From Saprospiraceae bacterium (GTDB lineage Bacteria; Bacteroidota; Bacteroidia; Chitinophagales; Saprospiraceae): a stretch of 64,000 bases of DNA. Each line of letters starts with the position of its first letter. The stretch's first letter is position 1. Both the position numbers and the translations under genes were made by a program. This document shows positions 55,236 to 63,579 of the stretch, in pieces. Where the stretch lies: assembly GCA_016719615.1 (NCBI GenBank), contig JADJYQ010000001.1, forward strand, positions 904,501 to 968,500, written 5' to 3'. The notes under the pieces were generated by a model. It was not told where the DNA came from. It did not search any database and saw nothing but the letters and a program-made list of their open reading frames with translations.

Positions 55236-57038
55236 TTATTTAAAAATGGCATAATCGGGTGAAATCATCATAAGGTACATCGCCATCCGCACGCGTTCTT
55301 CTCTATAGTTGCCCGTTTTAAATGGTTCAATTGCACTTTTAATAATCTGTCGGGTACGATCACTTAACTGACCATGCGTAAGTACAATGTCGAGTTTATT
55401 TAATAATACTTCAGGATCCTGAGCCAGGTCTTCCAATTCGCGCGTGTTTATCGTAGCATAAGGGTCGTCGGTTTCCCAACTATTCATGACGTAATCGTAG
55501 ATCGCCCAATTATTGACCTGGTTGATATAACCAATACTGGTTCGAGAATTGTGAATTTGAAATTCAGGTCCCATCAAATTTAAATTATCGAGTGCCCCTT
55601 TAGGAGTATATGATGGAGAAAAGAAATTGAATACCGTTGGCGGACTCAATGGCAATTGTCCTGTTCCTTGCCAATAATAATAACCTGTATTCCAGAACCG
55701 TCCATAATATTGTTCTATGTCCATGGCTTTGGTAAAGTGCGTATATCGCAAAATGGGTTCTCTTAACTGTCCATTGGAAGGCATCATCATTTCGTTGCAA
55801 TCTCTGGCCTCAGGATCTAATAAAATGGCTTTAATAACTGCTCCGAGATTTCCGCGAATACCTTGTCCGTCATCATTAAAAATTCCGGCAATGCGCTCTA
55901 CATAGGAAGGCGAAGGATTTGATTTGATCAATCGCTGTATTAATTGTTTGCAGATGAAAGGTCCCACATTCGGATGATGAAACAGCGCATCGATGGCTGC
56001 ATCGATATCCTCCATTCCACTTTGTCCTTCGGGAATTATTACACCATCCAGAAGATATTTCGGACCGAATTCATGCATTCTGGGATACATGCGCATAGGT
56101 ACCGTCATATCCGCCAAATAGATGCCCATTCCAAAAATGGCAGTATCGAGATACATGTTTGGAACCACTTTAGCGATTCCTAATCCCGTAAATACTTTAG
56201 CCAGTTCCTGAATTTCTTTTTGGGTATAAGTTGGAATGGCATGGCCCGCAGAATCCAATACAGGACTGCCATCTGGATTTAGTTTGACCAGACCGATGCT
56301 GAACAATTGCATGATCTCCCGTGCATAATTTTCATCAGGACGAACTCCCTGAGCCGTATCCGTTTTGGGATTGTTTAAATGACTCAGATAAAAGCCCATG
56401 GTTGGATGCAAACTAACATCTGTTAGTAAATTCCTGTAATTGCCGAAAGCATGTTTTTTGAGGATGTCATAATAAGAAGCCAGACCTTCTCCGAATCCCT
56501 GAAGATCAGATTCAATAGAGATGACAAAAATTTCGCTCAATGCAAGAGCTACGCGTTGTCTGAGACGATCTTTTTGCAGCATATGCTGATTCCACCATGC
56601 GTATTGAAATTGCAGCCAATTAGCATAAGAAGGAGCATCGGCTGAATCACCGCCGGTCACATAATGCCAATCAATCACTTCTTTCATGATTTCGCGTGTA
56701 TCGTTCAATAAAGATCTGTACGGACTCGATTGTTGTTGATCGATCCATGTTTCAAAATCGGACGATGCCAATTGCCTGATATCTTCAAAAGACGATCCCA
56801 AACTCGCCTGATACAAAAAGCGGCTGGTTTCATAATAGGGTCCCACAAGCCCATCGCCATTAAATGCCGATTTGGCCTTGCAACTGTCTTTTCGGTTAAA
56901 AGGTTGCCAGTTTTCGCTGGAATAGATCTTTATCTGCTCGTTGGTTTGCCCGCCAAGTATTAATTTTTGAGCATTTAATGGAGAGAGAAAGCCAAGAAGA
57001 ACGAGGACATAAATGTGTCTGCGGATGTACATATCCAA
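55236..57038 (-). CDS. DUF1800 secreted protein
   Basis: 600 residues with a signal peptide ending near 'LSPLNAQ'. Typical DUF1800 features: 'ASRFLYQASLGSSFEDI'-like opening, 'WWNQHMLQKDRLRQRVALALSEIF', 'NYAREIMQLFSIGLVKLNPDGS', 'YTQKEIQELAKVFTG' and 'SPPTVFNFFSPSYTP'. It is the first gene of the DUF1800-DUF1501-discoidin operon. The family's biochemical function is unknown. The recurrent palindrome (56412-56427) lies in its coding sequence. Alternative starts at 57032 and 57038 differ by two residues. Confidence 0.92.
   Translation of the reverse strand: MDMYIRRHIYVLVLLGFLSPLNAQKLILGGQTNEQIKIYSSENWQPFNRKDSCKAKSAFNGDGLVGPYYETSRFLYQASLGSSFEDIRQLASSDFETWIDQQQSSPYRSLLNDTREIMKEVIDWHYVTGGDSADAPSYANWLQFQYAWWNQHMLQKDRLRQRVALALSEIFVISIESDLQGFGEGLASYYDILKKHAFGNYRNLLTDVSLHPTMGFYLSHLNNPKTDTAQGVRPDENYAREIMQLFSIGLVKLNPDGSPVLDSAGHAIPTYTQKEIQELAKVFTGLGIAKVVPNMYLDTAIFGMGIYLADMTVPMRMYPRMHEFGPKYLLDGVIIPEGQSGMEDIDAAIDALFHHPNVGPFICKQLIQRLIKSNPSPSYVERIAGIFNDDGQGIRGNLGAVIKAILLDPEARDCNEMMMPSNGQLREPILRYTHFTKAMDIEQYYGRFWNTGYYYWQGTGQLPLSPPTVFNFFSPSYTPKGALDNLNLMGPEFQIHNSRTSIGYINQVNNWAIYDYVMNSWETDDPYATINTRELEDLAQDPEVLLNKLDIVLTHGQLSDRTRQIIKSAIEPFKTGNYREERVRMAMYLMMISPDYAIFK
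56412..56427. other. Recurrent palindrome, copy 4 (inside the DUF1800 gene)
   Basis: ACTAACATCTGTTAGT, with both 6-bp arms exact. Confidence 0.65.
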
Positions 57039-57117
57039 ATGTTAATTTTAAAAATAGCTTTAAAATTAAAAGGAATATCCAGCTACTGCAAGTTATTCGC
57101 CAGCTTTCTGTTAAAAA

Positions 57118-57166
57118 TCAGGGTTTACCCTGATAGATTATGCTTACTTATCAGGGTAAACCCTGA
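57118..57166. promoter_or_regulatory. Paired palindromic operator-like sites in a divergent promoter region
   Basis: TCAGGGTTTACCCTGATA (57118-57135) and TATCAGGGTAAACCCTGA (57149-57166) are exact 18-bp reverse complements around a 13-nt loop, and each is itself a palindrome (AGGGTTTACCCT-type). It lies between the divergent DUF1800 operon and the BNR-propeller gene, about 80 nt and 150 nt from their ATGs. It looks like two sites for a dimeric regulator or a cruciform; no terminator T run follows. Confidence 0.6.
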
Positions 57167-57262
57167 GTTCTTCTCTGGTAAGTGAAAATGAGGCTTTAGT
57201 TTGTAGGTTTCCCCGATTCCTTGGAAAAAAGTTAAACTTTTAATTTTAAAGTAATTTTATTT

Positions 57263-57270
57263 TATATTTG
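57263..57270 (+). promoter_or_regulatory. -7 box for the BNR-propeller gene (TATATTTG)
   Basis: TATATTTG, matching TAnnTTTG, lies 46 nt before the ATG at 57317. Confidence 0.6.
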
Positions 57271-57316
57271 TTAATCCTAAATCTAAATTGAGCACTCACA
57301 TTCTAAATTCATTATT

Positions 57317-60300
57317 ATGAGAATCCTTTATCTAATTTTATTCGCATTCACCTGCTTTTTTTTACATGCACAGAATTATGAAAAATTAAATGGACCTTAT
57401 GGGGGAGGGTCGAAAGTGTATGAGGGGAAGAATGGGGTCTTGTTTCAATTTTTGGAAGGAAATAAATTATTTTACCGTTCTACAGATAACGGTACGACCT
57501 GGAGATTTTTTAGTTTTCCAACAAATGCAACATATTATCAAGTAGAAATCGGAGGCGACGGCCAATTGTATTATCTGGTATTCAGTGATCTTTACAAATC
57601 TACTAACGATGGGCTTTCATGGTCTAAATTAAATTTACCTGCAAATACATTGGGTGAAAAAATAACCGCACTCCAGGACGGAACTTTGATTTTATATGGT
57701 GACAATCAAATTTTTACTTCTGCAAATAATGGGCTGACCTGGATACAAACCGGATTTATCGGACAAGTCAAAAGATTTTTTCCATCTCAAATCCAGGATT
57801 GGGTGTTTGCAATCAGTAGCCAGAAATTATGGCTATCCAAAGATAAAGGATCCAATTGGAATGAATTTTATGTGGATGATTTCGGCAACGAACAGTTTTG
57901 TTTTGCTGAAGCTGCGAATTCGAATATACTTCTTGCGGGAAATGAGTTTATTTGGCGATGGGATACCAGCGCTAATCTCATGATTAAAACGAATATTCTA
58001 AGAACCACCAACAGCAGTGTACACATGGCACTCGGTAACTCAGGTCGGTTGTTTGCATATGAGGATTACCGCACTTATTATTCGGATGATCTTGGCGTAC
58101 AATGGAAGTCTTTTCCTATAAATCCAGCTTATCCATCTGTTTTTCATTCCTTGGCAGCAACTTCTGGGAATGTTGTATTTGGCGTAAGACAATATGGTAG
58201 TCTTTATAAATCAACCGACAATGGATTAAGTTGGAATTTTTCTGCCTACGGTATGCAGGAAGCGAACATCTTTGAATTGGATTTTATAGCAGCAAGACAA
58301 TTTACCGCCTTGACAAATGATGGAATATTTTATACTGAGGATGATGGTAAAAACTGGGATTTAATTGCTCGCAGTAAAAGCACTTTAGGAGACTTCAACA
58401 GAAATAATATTTCTCTTGTGGGTAGCGAAATATTTTACATGGATGGAGCAGAATTATATTATTTGTCCAATCCAAAATCTATTCCGCAGAAACGTACACA
58501 TGCTTTATTTAATCAAGGCAAGCGATTTAATATTCACAGCAACAGATCTACATCAAGTATATTTGTGTATGATCTTTCGGAAATACACAGATCCGATGAT
58601 AAAGGTCAGAGTTGGACGAATCTGCAGTTGCCGGGAGTGATTCAAATGTATGATTTTCCAAATGGCCATCTCATAGCTGCTACAGCAAAGGCAGTCTTCC
58701 GCTCTGAAGATAATGGTTTAAGCTGGACTCAAGTTTTTGATTTTCCAACAAACGTGATCTCACTTTTTAGTATCGCCGGAAACGCATTTAATACGGCATA
58801 TATTTTAAGCTATAATTCCACTGGTAACCAAATGTATTACTCCGATGATAATGGCCAAAGCTGGAGCTTGAGCACAATGATCAACCAATCAAATGGTTTA
58901 TTTGGATTCCTTTCGCGTTTTGCATCGACAAATACCGGACGCGTATTTATTCCTTCATCTGTTGCTGGCGACAGAGTATATGCATCTACTCCTGATCGTA
59001 GAAATCTACAAGCCTTTGGGGATGTATTGGAGTCGATATCCGGAACTTACATCGGTATGGATCAAAAATTGTACATCACTGCTATTGGATTGTATAGATC
59101 TATATTGCCGGTGAGTACTTCAAAAGTTTTGCAAGGAATTTCATTCAGCGATGCGAATAAGAATTGTCAGCAAGATCCAGGAGAAGCGGTGTTACCAAAT
59201 GCCATGATCAATGCGACGAGCGCAAATGAACAAATTGTAGTGTTTTCGGATGCGAACGGGAAATTTTATGTACCACTAAATTCAGGCGATTATACATTGG
59301 AAGTGAACTCAAAGAATAATTATTGGAAATCCTGCAAAACAACAATTCAATCGGCCCAGTATAATTTTGCTAACACGCTTTATTTAGGAGTCAGTGAGGA
59401 AACGATTTGTCCTTACCTGGAGGTTGATGCGCAAACTTCGCTCTTTCGCAGATGTTTTGAATCTGATATCATCGTGCGTTACACAAACTCAGGTACGGCC
59501 ACGGCCACCAATGCATATGTAGATGTTGTGTTGGATGACTCTTTGGATTATGTGAGCAGCAGCATCGCATTAAGCAGTCAGAATGGTCGCGTATTCAGAT
59601 TCGAATTAGGTGATCTGTCTAAATTGAGTGTTGGAGAATTCTCCATCAGGGTTCAAGTAAACTGTAATTCCAAACTGGGCGATGTTCATTGTGTTGAAGC
59701 ACATATTTTCCCGGATAGCTTGTGTATTCCCTCCTCATTTGCTCAAATCAGAACCGATGCTGAATGCCTTGGCGATTCAATAAAGTTGATCATTCGCAAT
59801 GAAGGCAATGCAGATATGACTCTTGCTAAAAGTTGGTTTGTTGCAGATATGTCAAACAGTTCCAGTTCGATTGATATCTTCGATTCGGGAACATTTTTAT
59901 TGGGAGCAGGGCAAGAATTCACAAAAACTATATTATCCAGAGCACGCGTTCTCTTGAGTGCTGAACAGGACGAGCTTTATCCAAATAACCAACATTCTAC
60001 AACAGAAATTATTTCCTGTTTATCTAATCCCGGGCCGGGCCTCCCGCCATTGCGCATTACCAATCTCGATGAGGACGAATCCTTCATTTCAAAATTTTGT
60101 ATCCAGAACAGGGGTAGTTACGACCCTAATGACATCACAGGATTTCCCCAAGGGCTTACTGATAAAAAATTCATTGACACTGATCAGGAGTTGGAGTATA
60201 TCATTCGTTTTCAAAATACCGGAACAGATACTGCATTCTCGGTAAGAATTGAAAACCAAATCAGAAAAGACCTATTGGATCTATCAAGTTTTATAGCCGG

Positions 60301-60829
60301 TGCATCCTCACATCCTTATAATTATCTGGTGACCCCTGAAGGAAAACTTATCTTTTCATTTAGCAATATTCAATTGCCGGATTCAAATATTAACGAAAAA
60401 GCGTCCCATGGTTTTTTACAATATCGCATAAAACCTGTTCAGAAATTATGGAAGGGAACAAAAGTTTACAACGATGCGGAAATATTTTTTGATTTCAACG
60501 CTGGCGTTAAAACCAATCTTGAATATCATACTTTGGGATTGCCTATTCCGGTGAATACAAAGAATGTTCTAAATCAGAGTTTCCAGGAATTCAACTTAAG
60601 TCCAAATCCTGCTATTACTGAAACGAGGATTCTATGGACTAAAGAAGTGCCATCTCCTTTCTACTATTTGCATATTTATAATGATCATGGGCAAAAAGTG
60701 TATGAAAGAAAAATTTACGATATTTCAAGAAACATCCCAATTAAAGATTTACAACAGGGAATTTATCATCTCATAGTTCAAAGCAATACCGGTGAAATTC
60801 TGGGAAGTGGAAAGTTGATTAAAAAATAA
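57317..60829 (+). CDS. Secreted BNR/Vps10-like propeller protein with T9SS sorting domain
   Basis: 1,170 residues. Signal peptide 'FTCFFLHAQ' then a long beta-propeller region (about 20-610) with at least nine 'S.D.G.SW' BNR/Asp-box motifs ('STDNGTTW', 'STNDGLSW', 'SANNGLTW', 'SKDKGSNW', 'STDNGLSW', 'SDDKGQSW', 'SEDNGLSW'). Residues about 615-690 resemble a SdrD/CNA-B-type domain ('GISFSDANKNCQQDPGEAVLPNA'). Then come DUF11-like and DUF7619-like beta domains ('YDPNDITGFPQGL', 'ELEYIIRFQNTGTDTAFSV') and a C-terminal T9SS sorting domain ('NLSPNPAITET'...'SGKLIKK'). Asp-box propellers often bind or cut glycans, but no sialidase active site is recognised. Confidence 0.87.
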   Translation: MRILYLILFAFTCFFLHAQNYEKLNGPYGGGSKVYEGKNGVLFQFLEGNKLFYRSTDNGTTWRFFSFPTNATYYQVEIGGDGQLYYLVFSDLYKSTNDGLSWSKLNLPANTLGEKITALQDGTLILYGDNQIFTSANNGLTWIQTGFIGQVKRFFPSQIQDWVFAISSQKLWLSKDKGSNWNEFYVDDFGNEQFCFAEAANSNILLAGNEFIWRWDTSANLMIKTNILRTTNSSVHMALGNSGRLFAYEDYRTYYSDDLGVQWKSFPINPAYPSVFHSLAATSGNVVFGVRQYGSLYKSTDNGLSWNFSAYGMQEANIFELDFIAARQFTALTNDGIFYTEDDGKNWDLIARSKSTLGDFNRNNISLVGSEIFYMDGAELYYLSNPKSIPQKRTHALFNQGKRFNIHSNRSTSSIFVYDLSEIHRSDDKGQSWTNLQLPGVIQMYDFPNGHLIAATAKAVFRSEDNGLSWTQVFDFPTNVISLFSIAGNAFNTAYILSYNSTGNQMYYSDDNGQSWSLSTMINQSNGLFGFLSRFASTNTGRVFIPSSVAGDRVYASTPDRRNLQAFGDVLESISGTYIGMDQKLYITAIGLYRSILPVSTSKVLQGISFSDANKNCQQDPGEAVLPNAMINATSANEQIVVFSDANGKFYVPLNSGDYTLEVNSKNNYWKSCKTTIQSAQYNFANTLYLGVSEETICPYLEVDAQTSLFRRCFESDIIVRYTNSGTATATNAYVDVVLDDSLDYVSSSIALSSQNGRVFRFELGDLSKLSVGEFSIRVQVNCNSKLGDVHCVEAHIFPDSLCIPSSFAQIRTDAECLGDSIKLIIRNEGNADMTLAKSWFVADMSNSSSSIDIFDSGTFLLGAGQEFTKTILSRARVLLSAEQDELYPNNQHSTTEIISCLSNPGPGLPPLRITNLDEDESFISKFCIQNRGSYDPNDITGFPQGLTDKKFIDTDQELEYIIRFQNTGTDTAFSVRIENQIRKDLLDLSSFIAGASSHPYNYLVTPEGKLIFSFSNIQLPDSNINEKASHGFLQYRIKPVQKLWKGTKVYNDAEIFFDFNAGVKTNLEYHTLGLPIPVNTKNVLNQSFQEFNLSPNPAITETRILWTKEVPSPFYYLHIYNDHGQKVYERKIYDISRNIPIKDLQQGIYHLIVQSNTGEILGSGKLIKK

Positions 60830-60831
60830 TC

Positions 60832-61035
60832 CCGGATCGGGAAGGGTTAAAACCCATCCCTATTGATGGAATGTGTAAAATTAAATGATCCCTCTTTGTT
60901 CCCGACATTTTTAAACATCCTGAAATTTTCGTTTTCGAATACGGCTGAAGCCGTCTTGCGGTTTTAATTTATTTGATGTCGATAATGAATCAACATTTTT
61001 CTCAAATCCCATCAATAGCTTCAAGCTTCAGCTGG
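60832..61035. repeat. Duplicated intergenic element, copy 1
   Basis: About 204 bases, repeated at 61104-61307 (offset 272, few differences). It carries the hairpin ACGGCTGAAGCCGT and ends in AGCTTCAGCT. Together with copy 2 it fills the ~500-base spacer after the BNR gene; no gene is seen there. Confidence 0.85.
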
Positions 61036-61103
61036 GGGAACCTGATCATAAATTTGAATATTATTTTTATAATTCGTTTGTGATTTCGAATCGGGCAGGG
61101 ATT

Positions 61104-61307
61104 CCGGATCGGGAAGGGTTAAAACCCATCCCTATTGATGGACTGTGTAAAATTAAATGATCCATCTTTGTTCCCGACATTTTAAAACATCCTGAAATTT
61201 TCGTTTTCGAATACGGCTGAAGCCGTCTTGCGGTTTTAATTTATTTGATGTCGAAATTGAATCATCATTTTCCCAAAATCCCATTAATAGCCTCCAGCTT
61301 CAGCTGG
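61104..61307. repeat. Duplicated intergenic element, copy 2
   Basis: Second copy with the same hairpin and end, directly before the ABC permease stop. Its end reads CCAGCTTCAGCTGG, a near-perfect palindrome, where copy 1 has CAAGCTTCAGCTGG. Confidence 0.85.
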
Positions 61308-61326
61308 ACAGGAAAGGAAGAATCAA

Positions 61327-62445
61327 TTAGCTTTCTTTGCGGTAACTGAAAATGGCCCATGTGATCAATACGATGGCCATGCCGAAAACGGATAAAATAT
61401 GCGGCATAATATCCATCAGGCCACTCCCTTTCATGATGATCATGCGGATGACTTTTACAAAATAGGCTGTAGGATTTATATAGGTCGTGTATTGTGCCCA
61501 AGTGGGCATACTCTCTACAGGTGTATAAAGTCCGCTGAGTAATATAAAAATCATCATGATGAAAAAAGAGATCAGCATCGTTTGTTGTTGGGTCTCTGTA
61601 TAAATGGAAATCAATAAGCCCAATCCTAAGACGGCTAATAAATAAACGGAGGCAAACAGATAAATCAATGCGAACTGTCCCGATGGAATAATATTATAAA
61701 CGAGATAGGCCACGAAAAGGCCTAAGGTCAATACTACCAGGCTGAGTATCCAAAATGGAATTAATTTGCCGAGCAGAAATTGGTATTTATGTATGGGTGA
61801 AACATTGATTTGCTCGATGGTTCCGATTTCTTTTTCTTTGACGAGGTTGAGTGCAGATAAAGTAAATCCAACCATGGTGAGCAATATAACCAGGATCCCC
61901 GGAACCATGAATTGCTGATAGTTCATACTCTGATTAAATAAATAAGTATGTTCTATTTTTAACAAAGGCATAGGATTGAATCTTGGAAACTGCAACCATT
62001 CAAGACGTATTTCCCGATTAAAATCATTGAGCACTTGAAGTAAATATTGGCTGCCAATACTAGCGCGTTGGCCATTCACAGCATTTACGCTGGCTGATAA
62101 TATGGGTTCATTATTTAAAACAACTTCTTTTTCAAAGGATTCTGGAATGGTCAAAGCAATATCAATCAGATCGCATTTCATGAAGGACATAGCTTGATCA
62201 TAGTCACTTGCAAAATGTTTAACAATGAAATGATGGTTTGCTTCAATTTTGTGAATCAACTTTGCTGAATAAACAGAATGGTCGTGGTCAATAATGCATA
62301 ATCTAATATTTTCGACTTCGTAGTCTGCAGCCAGCGGTAAGAGAATCAACTGAACGACAGGCATCACCAATAGCATCCTTATATTGGCTTTGTCTCGAAA
62401 GAATTGTGCAAACTCTTTTTGAATGATACTCCAGATAATTTGCAT
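61327..62445 (-). CDS. ABC-2 type exporter permease (YbhR-like)
   Basis: 372 residues: one N-terminal membrane segment, a large periplasmic domain, then five C-terminal helices with 'NLVKEKEIGTIEQINVSPIHKYQFLLGKLIPF', the ABC-2 coupling motif of the YhhJ/YbhR family. It is 2 bases behind a second permease of the same family and presumably forms a heterodimer with it. Export of drugs, lipids or cations cannot be told. Confidence 0.9.
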   Translation of the reverse strand: MQIIWSIIQKEFAQFFRDKANIRMLLVMPVVQLILLPLAADYEVENIRLCIIDHDHSVYSAKLIHKIEANHHFIVKHFASDYDQAMSFMKCDLIDIALTIPESFEKEVVLNNEPILSASVNAVNGQRASIGSQYLLQVLNDFNREIRLEWLQFPRFNPMPLLKIEHTYLFNQSMNYQQFMVPGILVILLTMVGFTLSALNLVKEKEIGTIEQINVSPIHKYQFLLGKLIPFWILSLVVLTLGLFVAYLVYNIIPSGQFALIYLFASVYLLAVLGLGLLISIYTETQQQTMLISFFIMMIFILLSGLYTPVESMPTWAQYTTYINPTAYFVKVIRMIIMKGSGLMDIMPHILSVFGMAIVLITWAIFSYRKES

Positions 62446-62447
62446 CG

Positions 62448-63569
62448 TCAGAGTTTTAATCGTTTATCAAATTTTCGAATACTGACGGTTAGCATGATCA
62501 ATGTCATTGCTAAAAGGATGAGGGCCTCCTTCCAAATATCTGCAAATCCAAGTCCTTTAATCATTACAGATTTTACCATATAGAAATACCATTTGGACGG
62601 AATCAAATTGGATAAGAATTGCAAAGGCAGCGGCATATTGTCGATCGGAAACATAAATCCACTAAACATCAGTGTGGGTAAGAATAGGCCAACCAGTGTA
62701 GCAAACATTGCTGTGGTCTGAGTTTGAGCTATCGAAGAAACAAACATCCCCAGTGAAAGTGCAGTGATAATGAATAATGTACTGACCGCCAACAATAAAA
62801 ATAAATTGCCTTTGATCGGGACATTCAATACAAAATAACTCAACAATAGAATCGTGCAAATATTAATAAAAGAAAGAAATAAATATGGTATCGTCTTAGA
62901 AACGATCACCAGCACAGGCCTTACCGGAGAAACTAATAATACTTCCATGTTTCCCATTTCTTTTTCTCTGACGATGGCAACAGATGTCATTAATGAACAA
63001 ATGAGCAGAAGTATCATGGCCATAACGCCCGGCACAAAATTGAATGCTGCTTTTAATTGTGGGTTGTAGATCATTCTAACTTCTGTCTGAAAGGAGTATG
63101 GAATTTTATCCGGTTGTAAAAGTTCTTTTTGGTAACTATTGAGGATCGCACTCAGATAAGCCACTAAGGTTGAACCTACATTGGGATCAGAAGCATCTGC
63201 AAGTAATTGGATGTTGCCCTCATGCAAGGCAGTTAGATTTTTTTCAAAGGACCTTGGAAAGATGACCACCATTCTGACATCTCCTTTCTTAAATATAGCT
63301 TCGACCTCATCCCGACTATGGATATTAGCCACCACATCAAAATATTTACTTGCATCAATACGCTGCGTCAGCGCAATGCTTGAGGCATCTCTTGATTCAT
63401 CCAGAATGGCAATTTTAGAATTCTTTACTTCATTGGAGAGCGCAAATCCAAAAATGAGCATTTGAGCAATGGGTAGTCCGAACAAAATGATTAAAGTTTT
63501 CCGGTCCCGGAAAATATGTCTCCATTCTTTAGTGACAAATGCGCTGAAAGTTTTAAGGGTCGTTCTCAT
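62448..63569 (-). CDS. ABC-2 type exporter permease (YbhS-like)
   Basis: 373 residues from the ATG at 63569 ('MRTTLKTFSAFVTKEWRHIFRDRKTLIILFG'), almost the same length as its partner. The longer frame from 63632 overlaps the ATPase gene and adds no conserved sequence. It has the coupling motif 'IVREKEMGNMEVLLVSPVRPVLV' and the same single-plus-five helix plan as its neighbour. ATPase, permease and permease form a YbhFSR-like exporter. Confidence 0.9.
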   Translation of the reverse strand: MRTTLKTFSAFVTKEWRHIFRDRKTLIILFGLPIAQMLIFGFALSNEVKNSKIAILDESRDASSIALTQRIDASKYFDVVANIHSRDEVEAIFKKGDVRMVVIFPRSFEKNLTALHEGNIQLLADASDPNVGSTLVAYLSAILNSYQKELLQPDKIPYSFQTEVRMIYNPQLKAAFNFVPGVMAMILLLICSLMTSVAIVREKEMGNMEVLLVSPVRPVLVIVSKTIPYLFLSFINICTILLLSYFVLNVPIKGNLFLLLAVSTLFIITALSLGMFVSSIAQTQTTAMFATLVGLFLPTLMFSGFMFPIDNMPLPLQFLSNLIPSKWYFYMVKSVMIKGLGFADIWKEALILLAMTLIMLTVSIRKFDKRLKL

Positions 63570-63579
63570 GCTGGCATCA

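Noticed and set aside
57317..60829. Sialidase
   Set aside because: Asp-box motifs are present but the arginine triad and other sialidase active-site features are not recognised; Asp boxes also occur in non-enzymatic propellers.
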